The notes beneath the pieces are model-generated. The model was not told where the DNA came from and did no database searches. It worked only from the letters and a program-made list of their open reading frames with translations. Both the position numbers and the translations under genes were made by a program. Source: Desulfarculaceae bacterium (GTDB lineage Bacteria; Desulfobacterota; Desulfarculia; Desulfarculales; Desulfarculaceae). Taken from it: DNA of 64,000 nt. Positions 47,534-59,700 of the stretch are shown here, piece after piece. The stretch lies in contig JAIPEN010000009.1 of the NCBI GenBank assembly GCA_021737145.1, positions 62,001-126,000 of the forward strand, in the 5' to 3' direction. How positions within the stretch are numbered: the stretch's first letter is position 1; every line of letters starts with the position of its first letter.

Positions 47534-49252
47534 TTAGCTGGCCTTGGCCTGCTCTTCCTCCTTGAGCACCCGCCTGAGCACCTTGCCCACCATGGTCTTG
47601 GGCAGCTCGTCGCGGAACTCCACGAGGGAGGGGACCTTGTAGTGGGTCATGTTCTCCTTGCACCAGGCGATGATCTCCTCTTCGCTGACCTTGCCCTCGC
47701 TCTCGGGTTGCAGCACCACGAAGGCCTTGAGGATCTCGCCCACCTTGGGATGGGGCAGCCCGATGACCGCCACCTCCAGGATGTCGGGGTGGCTGAACAT
47801 GTAGTCCTCCACCTCCTTGGGGAACACGCTGAAGCCCTTGAACTTCACCAGGTCCTTGGCCCGGTCCATGATGAAGATCCAGCCCCGTTCGTTCATGTAG
47901 GCGATGTCGCCGGTGTAGAGCCAGCCATCGCGCAGGGTGCGCTCGGACTCCTCGGGCCGGTTCAGATAGCCCTTCATCACCTGGGGCCCCTTGACGCACA
48001 GCTCGCCCACCTGGTCCTCGCCCAGGCCCAGCTGGTTGTCGCCGGTCTCGATGTCCATGATCTTGCAGTCGGTGTTGGGGAAGGGCAGGCCGATGGAGCC
48101 CATCACCCGCTCCTTGCCCGGCGGGTCCACGATGGGGTTGGCCGTGACCACCGGGGAGGATTCGGACAGGCCGTAGCCCTCCACCACCCGCGCGCCGGTC
48201 TTTTCCTCGAACTTGAGCTGCACGTCGCGGGGCAGGGGGCCGGCCCCGCTCAGACAGGTGGTCAACGCGCTCAGGTCGTACTTTTCCAGACCCTCGGTGT
48301 TGTTGATCTTGTTGAACAACACCGCCACGCCGGCCATGCACATCTGGGTTCCCTTGCCCCACTTCTCCACCTCGGCCGCCCACTCCAGCATGGTGTCGGG
48401 CGGCTTGGGGAACAGCAGCATGAAGCCGCCGGTGGCCACCGCGATGTTCATGCAGCAGGTCATGGCGAACACGTGGAACAGGGGCAGCACGCCCAGCCAG
48501 CCGGTGGCGGCGGGCAGGTCGTCGCCGATCCAGGCCTTGCCGCTGATGGCGTTGGTCACCAGGTTGTAGGAGGTGAGCATGGCCCCCTTGGGGGTGCCGG
48601 TGGTGCCGCCGGTGTACTGCAGGGCGGCGATGTCGCTCATGGGGTCGATGGTCACCTGGGGCGGGTTGGGCGCGGTGGCCATCAGGTCCTTGAAGCTCAG
48701 GGCGTTGGCGGGCAGCTGGCCGGTGGGAATCTTGCCCAGCTTCTTGCCCAGCCATTTTTTCAGGCCGCTCATCTGGACCAGGTCCACCACGTTGGTGCCG
48801 ATCACATGCTTGACCCCGGTCTGGGCCAGGATGCGCCCCGCCTCGGCGTACACCGAGTCCAATACCACCAGGGCCTTGGCCCCGGAGTCGTTGAGCTGGT
48901 GCTTGATCTCCAGGCCCTTGTAGGTGGGGTTGATGGCCGTGACCGCCATGCCCAGGCGCTGGGCGGCGTAAAAGGCGATGACGAACTGGAAGGAGTTGGG
49001 CAGGATCAGGGCCAGCACGTCGCCCTTAACCAGGCCCAAGTTGGCCAGGGCCGTGGCAAAGCGGTCCACGGCGTCGTCCAGCTCCCGGTAGGTCATCACC
49101 GAGTCCAAGAACACGATCGCTTTTTCGTTGGGGTATTGACCGGTGGTGTCCCTAAGAAGATCAGACAAGGAGATGTTGGGAAAGTCGATCATCTTGGGCA
49201 CGCCCTGGGGCCAGTCGCCGTACCAGGGGCGGTCGCCAAGGTCCTGGGCCAT
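47534..49252 (-). CDS. Long-chain acyl-CoA synthetase (AMP-forming)
   Basis: A 572-aa ANL-superfamily ligase, FadD-like. Motifs: LQYTGGTTGTPKGAML (P-loop), EGYGLSESSPVVTANP (A5), GWLYTGDIAYM, DRAKDLVKFKGFSVFPKEVE (hinge) and PKTMVGKVLRRVL (catalytic Lys). The N-terminus WPQGVPKMIDFP and an ISLSDLLRDTTGQYP segment are typical of fatty acid-CoA ligases. It would activate medium- to long-chain fatty acids for beta-oxidation or lipid synthesis. GGAGGAG five bases before ATG is strong. It is co-directional with hemW, but a functional link is not implied. Confidence 0.93.
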   Translation of the reverse strand: MAQDLGDRPWYGDWPQGVPKMIDFPNISLSDLLRDTTGQYPNEKAIVFLDSVMTYRELDDAVDRFATALANLGLVKGDVLALILPNSFQFVIAFYAAQRLGMAVTAINPTYKGLEIKHQLNDSGAKALVVLDSVYAEAGRILAQTGVKHVIGTNVVDLVQMSGLKKWLGKKLGKIPTGQLPANALSFKDLMATAPNPPQVTIDPMSDIAALQYTGGTTGTPKGAMLTSYNLVTNAISGKAWIGDDLPAATGWLGVLPLFHVFAMTCCMNIAVATGGFMLLFPKPPDTMLEWAAEVEKWGKGTQMCMAGVAVLFNKINNTEGLEKYDLSALTTCLSGAGPLPRDVQLKFEEKTGARVVEGYGLSESSPVVTANPIVDPPGKERVMGSIGLPFPNTDCKIMDIETGDNQLGLGEDQVGELCVKGPQVMKGYLNRPEESERTLRDGWLYTGDIAYMNERGWIFIMDRAKDLVKFKGFSVFPKEVEDYMFSHPDILEVAVIGLPHPKVGEILKAFVVLQPESEGKVSEEEIIAWCKENMTHYKVPSLVEFRDELPKTMVGKVLRRVLKEEEQAKAS

Positions 49253-49407
49253 GGTTCTCCTCCCGGGGCCGTGACGGCCCCGCCAAGCTGTGCGGTAGCG
49301 GGCGCGAGATAAAAACTAACCCACCCCCCTGGCGGCTGTCAATGATAGTGGAGCGTTTTCAGGCGGATTGCAGTCTTAATTCCGCCCGCTCCGGTCTGGG
49401 CGGGGGG

Positions 49408-49848
49408 CTAGGGGGCCGGCCTGGAGAAGCTTTTCCAGGCCAGCGCCTGGGGCAGGCCCAGGACCACCAGCAACAGGCAGTTGAGCCCCACGTTGATCCA
49501 CACCCCGTGATAGAGCGAATAAAAGGTGTCCACCGCGAACCACAGCCCCAGGGGCACCGCCATGGCGTAGCGGGCCCAGGGCTCCCGGCGGCCCCAGGCG
49601 GTCCAGGCCAAAAAGGCCATCATCAGGCCCCAGCCGGCCGCGGTGGCCCCCGAGGCCCCGTAGATCCAGCTTTGGAACTCCAGCGCGGCCGCCGGAGGCC
49701 CGGCCGGACCCCAGAAGACGGGGTCCACCCGTTTCGTGAAAAAAGCGAACAGCTCCCCCCGGCTGCCCAGGGCCAGGGCCAGGCCAAAGGCCGACACCAG
49801 CAGGCCGGCCAGGGCAAGCCAAGCGCGGTAAAAACTAAAGGCGTGCAT
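49408..49848 (-). CDS. Hypothetical four-helix membrane protein
   Basis: A 146-aa inner-membrane protein with four hydrophobic segments (WLALAGLLVSAFGLALAL; ASGATAAGWGLMMAFLAWT; YAMAVPLGLWFAVDTFYSL; INVGLNCLLLVVLGLPQAL). The second half (GLMMAFLAW, DTFYSLYHGVW) recalls small uncharacterised DUF families but I cannot name one. ATG at 49848 has AAGG eight bases upstream. It is divergent from dprA and separate from the ligase gene by about 155 bases, in which I see no further feature. Confidence 0.75.
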   Translation of the reverse strand: MHAFSFYRAWLALAGLLVSAFGLALALGSRGELFAFFTKRVDPVFWGPAGPPAAALEFQSWIYGASGATAAGWGLMMAFLAWTAWGRREPWARYAMAVPLGLWFAVDTFYSLYHGVWINVGLNCLLLVVLGLPQALAWKSFSRPAP

Positions 49849-49974
49849 GATAATAACCTTCTCCGCCAAGGCCGGCGGCGTGGGTGGAGGCGGTTTACGA
49901 CATTATAATACGACCGCCCCGGTCACAAAAACCCCTTGACCGGAGGGGGCCCGGCTGGTTAGCTTCTTTTCCCC

Positions 49975-51093
49975 ATGGGAGACCAATCACCGACGCTGGA
50001 GCGCCAGGAGCTTTTGGACTGGCTGGGGCTCAAGCTAATTCCGGGCGTGGGCAGCGTTACCTACGCCCGTCTGCTGGCCGCCTTCGGCTCGCCGGGAGCG
50101 GCCCTGGGGGCTCCCCTGGGCGCACTCAAGGCCATCCCCCGTTTGCGCGAAGGGGTGGCCCGGGCGGTGCACCGGCGGGCCTGGGCGGCGGACCCCGAGG
50201 CCGAGCTCAAGGGCCTGGAGGCCCTGGGCGCCCGAGTGGTCGCCCTGGGATCACCGGAGTATCCCCCCCTGTTGGCCGGGGTCCATGCCCCGCCGCCCTT
50301 GCTGTTCGTGCGCGGCTCCCTGGGGCCCTGCGCCGGGGGCGGGGTGGCCGTGGTGGGCAGCCGCAACATGAGCCCCTATGGCCGCCGCCTGGCCGGAGAG
50401 CTGGGCCGCGACCTGGCCCGGAGCGGGGTGAGCCTGGTCTCCGGGCTGGCCCGGGGGGTGGACGCGGCGGCCCACGAGGGATCCCTGAAGGCCGGGGGGC
50501 ACACGGTGGGCGTTCTGGGCTGCGGCCTGGACGTGGCCTACCCCCGGGAACACAAGGCCCTTATAGAGAAGATGGCCGCCCAGGGGGCGGTGATCAGCGA
50601 ATTTCCCCTGGCCACCCAGCCCGCCCCGGCCCACTTCCCGGTGCGCAACCGGGTGATCAGCGGGCTGGCCAGGGCGGTGGTGGTGGTGGAGGCGGGCCTC
50701 AAGAGCGGCTCGCTCATCACCGCGCGCCACGCCCTGGAGCAGGGGCGGGAGGTCTTGGCGGTGCCCGGCCCGGTGGGCGCCCCCTTGAGCGCGGGCTGCA
50801 ATCAACTCATAAAAGAGGGAGCCCGTCTGCTAAGCTCCAGCCGGGACCTGTTGGAGCCCGGAGCCCTGCCGCCGGGTCCGGGGCCGGGCACTCCCCGGCC
50901 CGATGAGCCGGGAGAGCTGAACCCGGCCGAGGCCGAGCTGCTCGGGCACCTGGGCCCCGAGCCGCAGCACATCGACGTGATCGCCCGGGCCAGCGGCCTG
51001 GACCATGGCGCGCTGAGCACCCTGCTGCTCAACCTGGTGCTCGGCGAAAGAGTGCTGGAGTTGCCGGGCAAGCATTATGTGCTTAGCCTCTAG
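49975..51093 (+). CDS. dprA: DNA processing protein DprA
   Basis: A 372-aa protein that loads RecA on incoming single-stranded DNA. The N-terminal helical domain (LKLIPGVGSVTYARLLAAFG) precedes the Rossmann-like core: VAVVGSRNMSPYGRR, SGLARGVDAAAHEGSL, GVLGCGLDVAYP, SEFPLATQPAPAHFPVRNR and EAGLKSGSLITARHALEQGR. A C-terminal winged-helix-like domain (LGPEPQHIDVIARASGL) is present. topA follows 45 bases later, a common pairing in Desulfobacterota. The gene is complete; other competence genes are not in the window. Confidence 0.95.
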   Translation: MGDQSPTLERQELLDWLGLKLIPGVGSVTYARLLAAFGSPGAALGAPLGALKAIPRLREGVARAVHRRAWAADPEAELKGLEALGARVVALGSPEYPPLLAGVHAPPPLLFVRGSLGPCAGGGVAVVGSRNMSPYGRRLAGELGRDLARSGVSLVSGLARGVDAAAHEGSLKAGGHTVGVLGCGLDVAYPREHKALIEKMAAQGAVISEFPLATQPAPAHFPVRNRVISGLARAVVVVEAGLKSGSLITARHALEQGREVLAVPGPVGAPLSAGCNQLIKEGARLLSSSRDLLEPGALPPGPGPGTPRPDEPGELNPAEAELLGHLGPEPQHIDVIARASGLDHGALSTLLLNLVLGERVLELPGKHYVLSL

Positions 51094-51138
51094 TGACGTT
51101 ATAGAAAATCAGACATCCGGAGAGCGACAGCTTTAGAT

Positions 51139-53508
<2,370 letters not shown>

Positions 53509-53529
53509 GACCTCTGCCCCAATAGCAAA

Positions 53530-53563
53530 GGCCCCGCCCATCCGGGCGGGGCCTCTTATTTTT
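53530..53563. terminator. Terminator between convergent topA and binding-protein genes
   Basis: GGCCCCGCCC, loop ATCC, GGGCGGGGCC (10 perfect pairs) followed by TCTTATTTTT on the plus strand; only TTT follows on the minus strand, so it mainly serves topA. Confidence 0.9.
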
Positions 53564-53575
53564 CAGCGGCGCGCC

Positions 53576-54388
53576 TTATTCGTCGGCGGGCAGGTTCTTC
53601 ATCCAGCCAGACTTCTTGAACCAACGGATCTTGAGCTGGTCCAGGCCGCCGGAGGCGCCCATGGTGCCGATGAAGTTGTTCACCAGGTTGAGCATCTGGG
53701 GATCGTCGGCCGACACGGCCACGCCCAGGGGCTCATAGGTGAAGGGCTTTTCCAGGGCGGCCAGGTTGTCCTTGCGGTGACGGAAGGAGGCCAGCACGCA
53801 GAAGGGGAAGTCGGTCACCATGACCTGGGCCTTGCCGGTCAGCACCGCCTGCAGGGCGCCCTCCATGTCCTTGGCCACCAGCAGCTTGGCCTTGGGCATG
53901 AGCTGCTTGGCGGTGATCTCGCCGGTGGTGCCCTCGGACACGGCCACGGTGTACATGGGCTGGTTGAGGTCCTGCAAGCCACGCACCTTCGTCATCATTT
54001 CGCCCTTGAGCACCGCGCCCTGGCCGGTGACGAAGTAGGGGCCGGCAAAGGTGATCTTCAGGTTGCGCAGGGGCAGCATGGTCATGCCCGCGATCACCAT
54101 GTCCACCTTGCCCGCTTGCAGGGCGCCGATGAGCTTGGGAAAGGGCATGATCTTGACTTTGAGTTTAACCTTCAGGGCCTTGGCCAAGATGGTGGCCAGG
54201 TCCATGTCCAGGCCCATGGCCTTGCCGTTGGTGGCCTTGAAGTTCAAGGGCGGATAGTCGGCGGAGGTGCCCACCACCAAGACCTTGTTCTTGACGATTC
54301 GGTCCACCACCGGACCGGCAATGGCGGTGGCCGCGAAAGCCAGCACCAGGGCCAGACAAAGGAACAGAACAACTCCGCGCTTCAACAT
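53576..54388 (-). CDS. Polar amino acid-type ABC substrate-binding protein 1
   Basis: A 270-aa periplasmic protein of the SBP_bac_3 family. Signal LFLCLALVLAFAATAIA, then the family start VLVVGTSADYPPLNFK, GLDMDLATILAKALKV, MVIAGMTMLPLRNLKITFAGPYF-type core (MVIAGMTMLP) and EPLGVAVSADDP. The expected substrate is a polar amino acid or related small ligand. It has its own AAGGAG ribosome site and lies behind a terminator, so it may be transcribed separately from paralogue 2. No permease or ATPase gene is nearby: an orphan binding protein. Confidence 0.9.
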   Translation of the reverse strand: MLKRGVVLFLCLALVLAFAATAIAGPVVDRIVKNKVLVVGTSADYPPLNFKATNGKAMGLDMDLATILAKALKVKLKVKIMPFPKLIGALQAGKVDMVIAGMTMLPLRNLKITFAGPYFVTGQGAVLKGEMMTKVRGLQDLNQPMYTVAVSEGTTGEITAKQLMPKAKLLVAKDMEGALQAVLTGKAQVMVTDFPFCVLASFRHRKDNLAALEKPFTYEPLGVAVSADDPQMLNLVNNFIGTMGASGGLDQLKIRWFKKSGWMKNLPADE

Positions 54389-54481
54389 TAGAGCATCTCC
54401 TTAATTGGGTTAAGCGTGGTTATCGCCCAATAATGGGCCAAGCCGGGGCGGATGGGCAAGAACCTAATGCGCGCGGGGGAT

Positions 54482-54510
54482 AAAAAAACCGCTCGGCCCG
54501 CGCCGACCGG
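54482..54510 (-). terminator. Intrinsic terminator between the two binding-protein genes
   Basis: Minus strand CCGGTCGGC, loop GCGG, GCCGAGCGG (eight of nine pairs) followed by seven T, just after the stop of paralogue 2. Confidence 0.7.
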
Positions 54511-54518
54511 GCAGGTGA

Positions 54519-55325
54519 CTATTTGGGCAACAGGCGCATCCAAGAGGGGTTCTGGAACCACCGGTTCTTGAGATAGCTCATCTTGCCCCCTCCCTCCATG
54601 TTGAACAGGAAGTTGGTCACCAGGTTGTCCCACAGGGGGTCGCCCGGCGGCAGGGCCAGGCCCAAGGGCTCGAAGGTGAAGGGCTTTTGCAGGGTGCCCA
54701 GCTTGGCCTCGGGGTTGCGGAACACCGCCACCGCGCAATAGGGATAATCGGCCACCATGGCCTTGACCTTGCCGCTCAGCACCAGCTTCAGGGCGGCGTC
54801 GTTGTTTTCGGTCAACACGAACTTGGCCTTGGGCATCACCGAGCGGGCGGCCCCCTCGCTGGTGGTGTCCTTGGCCACGGCCACGCTGAAGCCGGGGCGG
54901 TTCACGTCGGCCAGGCCGTTTATGCCCGCGCCCACCTCGCGGGTGGCCAGCAGGGTCTGGCCGGAGACGAAATAGGGCCCCGCGAAAAAGACCCTGGCGT
55001 TGCGCTGCGGGGTTATGGTGATGCCTCCCACCGCCACGTCCACCTCGCCGGCGGCCGCAGCCGGGATCAGCTTGTCAAAGGCCATGGGCTCGAACCGGAT
55101 CTTCACCCCCAGGGAGGCGGCCAGGTCCTTGACCAGGTCCACGTCCAAACCGATGAACTCGCCCTTGGCGGTCTTGGCGCTCAGGGGGGGCATGCCGGTG
55201 GCGATGCCCACCACCAGGGTCTTTTCCTTGAGCACCCGGTCCAACACCGGCCCGGCCAGGGCCGGAGCGGCGGCCAGGAGCAGGGCCGCGGCTAGGGCGG
55301 CCAGAGCGCATAGTCTTTTGAGCAT
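54519..55325 (-). CDS. Polar amino acid-type ABC substrate-binding protein 2
   Basis: A 268-aa periplasmic protein, paralogue of the downstream gene. Signal CALAALAAALLLAAAPALA, mature part LVVGIATGMPPLSAK, GEFIGLDVDLVKDLAASLGV, VAVGGITITPQRNARVFF, and the matching end PLWDNLVTNFLFNME. Both paralogues share the order and spacing of the SBP_bac_3 lobes and a WF-K/Q-x-P/S-W-M end. ATG at 55325 has GGAG eight bases upstream; ATG at 55331 is too close to it. It starts 11 bases after the M20 peptidase stop, so it is in an operon with it. Confidence 0.9.
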   Translation of the reverse strand: MLKRLCALAALAAALLLAAAPALAGPVLDRVLKEKTLVVGIATGMPPLSAKTAKGEFIGLDVDLVKDLAASLGVKIRFEPMAFDKLIPAAAAGEVDVAVGGITITPQRNARVFFAGPYFVSGQTLLATREVGAGINGLADVNRPGFSVAVAKDTTSEGAARSVMPKAKFVLTENNDAALKLVLSGKVKAMVADYPYCAVAVFRNPEAKLGTLQKPFTFEPLGLALPPGDPLWDNLVTNFLFNMEGGGKMSYLKNRWFQNPSWMRLLPK

Positions 55326-55336
55326 TTCCATCTCTC

Positions 55337-56566
55337 CTAGGCCAGGCCAGCGTAGATCAGGGCGAACACCTTGGCGTCGGCAATCAGGGACGACACCCGG
55401 GCGTACTCGTCGGGCTGGTGCACCGAGTGCTCGCAGGTGCTCCACACCGCCACCGGCAGGTCCCGCTGCCGGAAAAAGGCTGCCACCGTGCCGCCGCCCA
55501 CCCCGCCCACCTGGGGCTCGGCCCCGTGCACCCGGGCGATGGCCCGGGACAGAGCCCGGACCACCGGGGCCCGCGGGTCGGTGGCCGGGGGGGCTTGCAG
55601 GTACATGGCCGGCTCGATGCTCACCGTGGCCCCCTCCTGGTCGGCGATGGCCTGGAACTCCTCCCGGAACAGGGCCAGGGCGTCTTCCAGGGGTATGCCG
55701 GGCAAAATGCGGCCGTCCACGTAGAACACGTCGCGGCCGGGCACGGTGTTGATGTTGCTCACCCCGGCCTCCTTGCGGGTGGGCTCGCAGGTGGTGACCA
55801 TGGGATCGAACAGGGGGTCTTCGCCCCCCAGCCTGGTGGCCAGCTCCCGGGTGGCCACCATCATGCGGGCCGCGGTGTACAGGGCGTTCACCCCCTTGTG
55901 GGGGGTGGAGCCGTGCACCTGCTTGCCCTCCACGGTGACCTTGAGCCACAGGAGCGACTTTTCGGCCACCTCGATGAACAGGCCGTCGGGCTCGCCCGCG
56001 TCGGGCACCATGATCAGGTCGTCCGGCGCGAACAGCTCGGGCTTTTGGGTGAGCACGTAGTCCAGGCCCAGGGCCGAGCCGGTTTCCTCGTCGGCCACCG
56101 CGATTAGCCCCGCGTCGCCCGGCGGGGCCACGCCTAGCTCCTTGAGGGCCTTCAGGGCGAAAAAGGACGACACGATGGCCGAGTGGTTGTCCTGCACCCC
56201 CCGGCCGTAGATGAGGTCGCCCTCCACCCTCAACTGCCAGGGGTCGCTGGACCACAGCTCGCGCTCGCCCTCGGGCACCACGTCGGTGTGGCCCAACACC
56301 CAGGCCCGGGGGCCTTTTCCGCCGGGCAACACGGCCAGCAGGTTGGGCCGGATGCCGCTTTCCACCCGCTGGTCCGTGGCGTCCACCCGGGTCAGCTCCA
56401 AGCCCAGCTCTTCCAGCCAGCCCTGGATCAGCAGGGTCTTGGCCAGCTCGCCCTGGCCTCCGTTGGTGGGCCCCAGGGCGGGGATGGCCACCAGCTCGCG
56501 CTGGGCCTCGATCATCTGGGGGGCGTAGCTCTCGATGTGCTTAAGCAGTGCCTGGCCTTGGTCCAT
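55337..56566 (-). CDS. M20-family metallopeptidase (ArgE/DapE/CPG2-like)
   Basis: A 409-aa zinc amidohydrolase. Metal and catalytic residues: GHTDVVPEG (His, Asp), GRGVQDNHSA (bridging Asp), ADEETGS (catalytic Glu-Glu), VPDAGEPDG (Asp), and a C-terminal EHSVHQPDEYA (His). The dimerisation domain lies between about 195 and 320. It would cleave a di- or N-acyl-amino acid; the pairing with two amino-acid-type binding proteins suggests handling of an imported peptide or acyl amino acid. It is first in the minus-strand unit, divergent from the 1539-aa gene. Confidence 0.92.
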   Translation of the reverse strand: MDQGQALLKHIESYAPQMIEAQRELVAIPALGPTNGGQGELAKTLLIQGWLEELGLELTRVDATDQRVESGIRPNLLAVLPGGKGPRAWVLGHTDVVPEGERELWSSDPWQLRVEGDLIYGRGVQDNHSAIVSSFFALKALKELGVAPPGDAGLIAVADEETGSALGLDYVLTQKPELFAPDDLIMVPDAGEPDGLFIEVAEKSLLWLKVTVEGKQVHGSTPHKGVNALYTAARMMVATRELATRLGGEDPLFDPMVTTCEPTRKEAGVSNINTVPGRDVFYVDGRILPGIPLEDALALFREEFQAIADQEGATVSIEPAMYLQAPPATDPRAPVVRALSRAIARVHGAEPQVGGVGGGTVAAFFRQRDLPVAVWSTCEHSVHQPDEYARVSSLIADAKVFALIYAGLA

Positions 56567-56645
56567 GGTGCGCTTTGTTCTCCCTGTGGGGGCTGGGTTG
56601 GTCTGTTCCCAGCCTAGCCCGCCCCCGGTCGGGGGTCAAGCCGCG

Positions 56646-56674
56646 TTGACACATACAATCCGGGGAGTTAACAT
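56646..56674 (+). promoter_or_regulatory. Sigma-70-type promoter of the 1539-aa gene
   Basis: TTGACA (56646-56651), exactly 17 bases, TAACAT (56669-56674); the GTG start codon follows about 30 bases later. It is the best promoter match in the window. Confidence 0.65.
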
Positions 56675-56704
56675 GCCTTTCACCCTCTGCACCCGAGGAC
56701 GCTT

Positions 56705-59700
56705 GTGCCCCATACCGGCTCCAAGGCGGCCCTGCCACCCGAAGCGCGGCGTTTGGCGGGACTCTACCGCATCATCGATCCCGAGCGCTTCTCCGAATTG
56801 GGCATTGATCCCGAGGACGTACCCCTGGGCACCTACCCCGCCGAGGACCACCCGCCCTTTTTGCCCGACCGGATGGGGGGCAACGCCTACGGCCTGGGCC
56901 TGTTCGAGCACGCCACCCTGCCTCCGGCCGAGGCGGGCCTGGTGGACAAGCTCGACCTGGACAACGTGGCGGACGTATCGGCCAACTACCGCAAACTGAA
57001 CGACATTTTCAAGCGCCTCGGCATGCTGATCCGCTACAGCCGCCAGGGGGCGCCCTTTTACCTCATCCCCCGGCAATATCTGGCCCACTTCCTGGTGGAG
57101 GTGCGGGCCCGGGCCGACGAGATCATCACCTTTTTGAGCGGGCTCATGGCCCGGCGGCTCAAGGAGACCCTCAGGGTGGGCCTGCTCACCGGCGAGAGCG
57201 AGCTCCTGTTGCCCGAGCTCAGCAGCCGCATGCCCCATCTGGAGTTCGTGGTGCTCAACTCCCTGGAGGCGGTGAGCTACCCGCCCTACTCCCTGGAGGC
57301 GGTGGTGCTGGTGCAGGAGCCCCGGGGGCTTTTCGGCGACTTTCTGCACGCCTCCGGGGCGGCCCTGCCCCGGGACCGGCGCTCCCGGGAAGACCTGGGC
57401 TACTTCGCGGCCAGCCAGGTGCACCAACTCCTGGGCGAGGGCGGCGAGCTGCTCATTTTGGCGGACCGGCCCCTGGCCCCCACCCACGACACCATGGAGG
57501 TGCAGTTCAAGAGCCAGCTTGATTTCAAGCGCTTCTTGATGTTCAGCCACGTGTACCGCACCCGCCGCCGCTATCAGAGCGCCGGGGACATGGCCATGGA
57601 GGTCAACCGTTTCGACTTCTACTCCTTTCTCAGCGGCCTGGGGGTGTACCACGAGACGGTGGAGGGGCTGCTGGAGGGGCGCAGCCTGGCCTCCCTGGAG
57701 CCCGAGGAGATCGACCGCCTGGACCACCAGGACCTGCCCCTGCCCCGGGGCAGCGAAGACCGCCTCCTGGCCGGATGGAGCCGCTGGTTCGGGGCCTTTT
57801 TCGCCCCCGAGCGCCTGACCACCGCCCTGCCCGAGGTGCAGCGGGCCGAGTGGGAGTCGCGTTACCAGATCGAGGGGGCCTTTCCGGCCACCCTGGCCCT
57901 GTTCCAGGGGGCGCGGCGCCAGCCGCCCGAGACCGCCGAGGCGGTGGCCGGCCGGGTGCGGCGGCGGCGGGTGGCGGGCTGCGAGCGCGAGCTCCTAGCC
58001 TCCTACAAGGACTCCTTCGCCTATGTGCTCAGGGTGCTGGAGATCCTGGAGCAGGTGCGCCGGGGGGCCTACACCCAGCTTCCCGGCCTGGAGCTAAGCC
58101 GCCTGCGCAAGCCCTTCGAAACCAGCGCCCACCAGAGCCAGCTAAAGGACGTGCGCCGCCTCATGGAGCTGGCCCCCCGCCTGGCCCGCCTGGAAGAGCG
58201 CCTCAACCCCCAGAACGTGCTGGGGCCGCGCACCCCGGTGCTGGAGAATCTGGAGCAGCTCTCTCTCATGGGCCTGGAGCCCGGGCCCCTGTTGCAGCTC
58301 TATCTCATGGTGCTGGGCCACTCCACCATGACCCGGGTCACCTTTGGCAAGCTGCCCGAGACCTCGCTCACTCCCTTGACCGACCTGAACAACTACGCGG
58401 ACATGGAAGAGGCCCTGGCCACCATCCGGCTCTACCGTTTGCTCTCGGTGGCCGAGGCCGCCGCGGCCAGCGCCGCGGGCCTGAGCCCCGGCCAGGCCAA
58501 GGAGATGTTCGAGCTCTACGACAAGGCCATCCGGGTGCTCACCGAACCGGATATCGGCTGGGCCGACATCCTCGACGCCCAGATCAGCCGGGCCGGCGGG
58601 GTGCAGGCCAAGGCCACCCGCAAGATGCTCAAGATGTTCGACCTGTTCGAATACCTGGACGACTGGCCCCGCCTGGAGCTGGCCGGCCCCCGGGGAAAGG
58701 AGGCCATGGCCGACTTCGACCCGGGCCGCCTGGAGCGCATCGGACAGGTGATCGAGCTGGTGCAGCAGGAGCGCCGCTTCGTGGAGCACTTCTACCAGCG
58801 CGACGCATCGGCCCGGCCCTACTTTTTCCGGGCCCTGCTCAGCTGCGAGCTGCACGGCACCGGGCGCCTGCTGCCCCGCTTGGGCACCGCGGCCAGCTTC
58901 ACCCTGCTGTGGATCTGCGTGCATGTTAGCGAGAAGCACCTGATCAACTTCAACCCCCTGCTCACCGGCGGCGACCTGGGCGGCCTGGACGAGCGCCTGA
59001 GCAAGCTGCGCCGGGCCCTGATGGCCTTCACCCCCCCGGAGCTTCCCCCCCTGGAGCTGGTGGAGCTGCGCAAGGTCATGGCCGCGGGCAAGGAGGCCTA
59101 TCTGGGCGACTCGGGGCTCTACCTGGGCCTGGACCCGGCCACCGGCGCCCTGACCCCGCAGTTCATCGACCCGGACCAGGAGTTGAACCGGCTGCACAGC
59201 CTGCTGGAAGAGACCGAGGCCGGGCCCCTGGCGGCCAGCCCCTCGGCCCGCCTGGCCCAGATGGACAGCTGTTGTCACGAGCTGGCCCGCTTCTTCGCGG
59301 CCCAGCCCCAGCCCATGGCCCAGGCCCTCAAGGCCATGGCCGAGACCCTGGAGCGGCTGCGCGGCCGCTTGGAGCGCTATCTGGTGGAGCAGCTGTTCCA
59401 CCTGCCCCGCTTTGCCGAGCATCTAAAGCGCCTGCTCAGGCACTGCCCCCACCTGATGGCCCGCCTGCTGCCCCAGCCGGCCGACCACCCCATGACCCGC
59501 CGCCGCCTGGCCGCCGCCTCCAAGCTCAGCGCCCTGGAGCAGCGCCGCCTGGAGGGCTTCCAGGACATGCAGCTCAGCCACGAGATGGCCCGCCAGGAGT
59601 TCGGGGCCGCCGCGGCGGGCATCGTGGGGGTCACCCCCTTGCAGTTCCAGCGGCTCACCGCCTCCCTGGCCCAGCTTTTGGACCGCCAGCCCCAGTTGGG

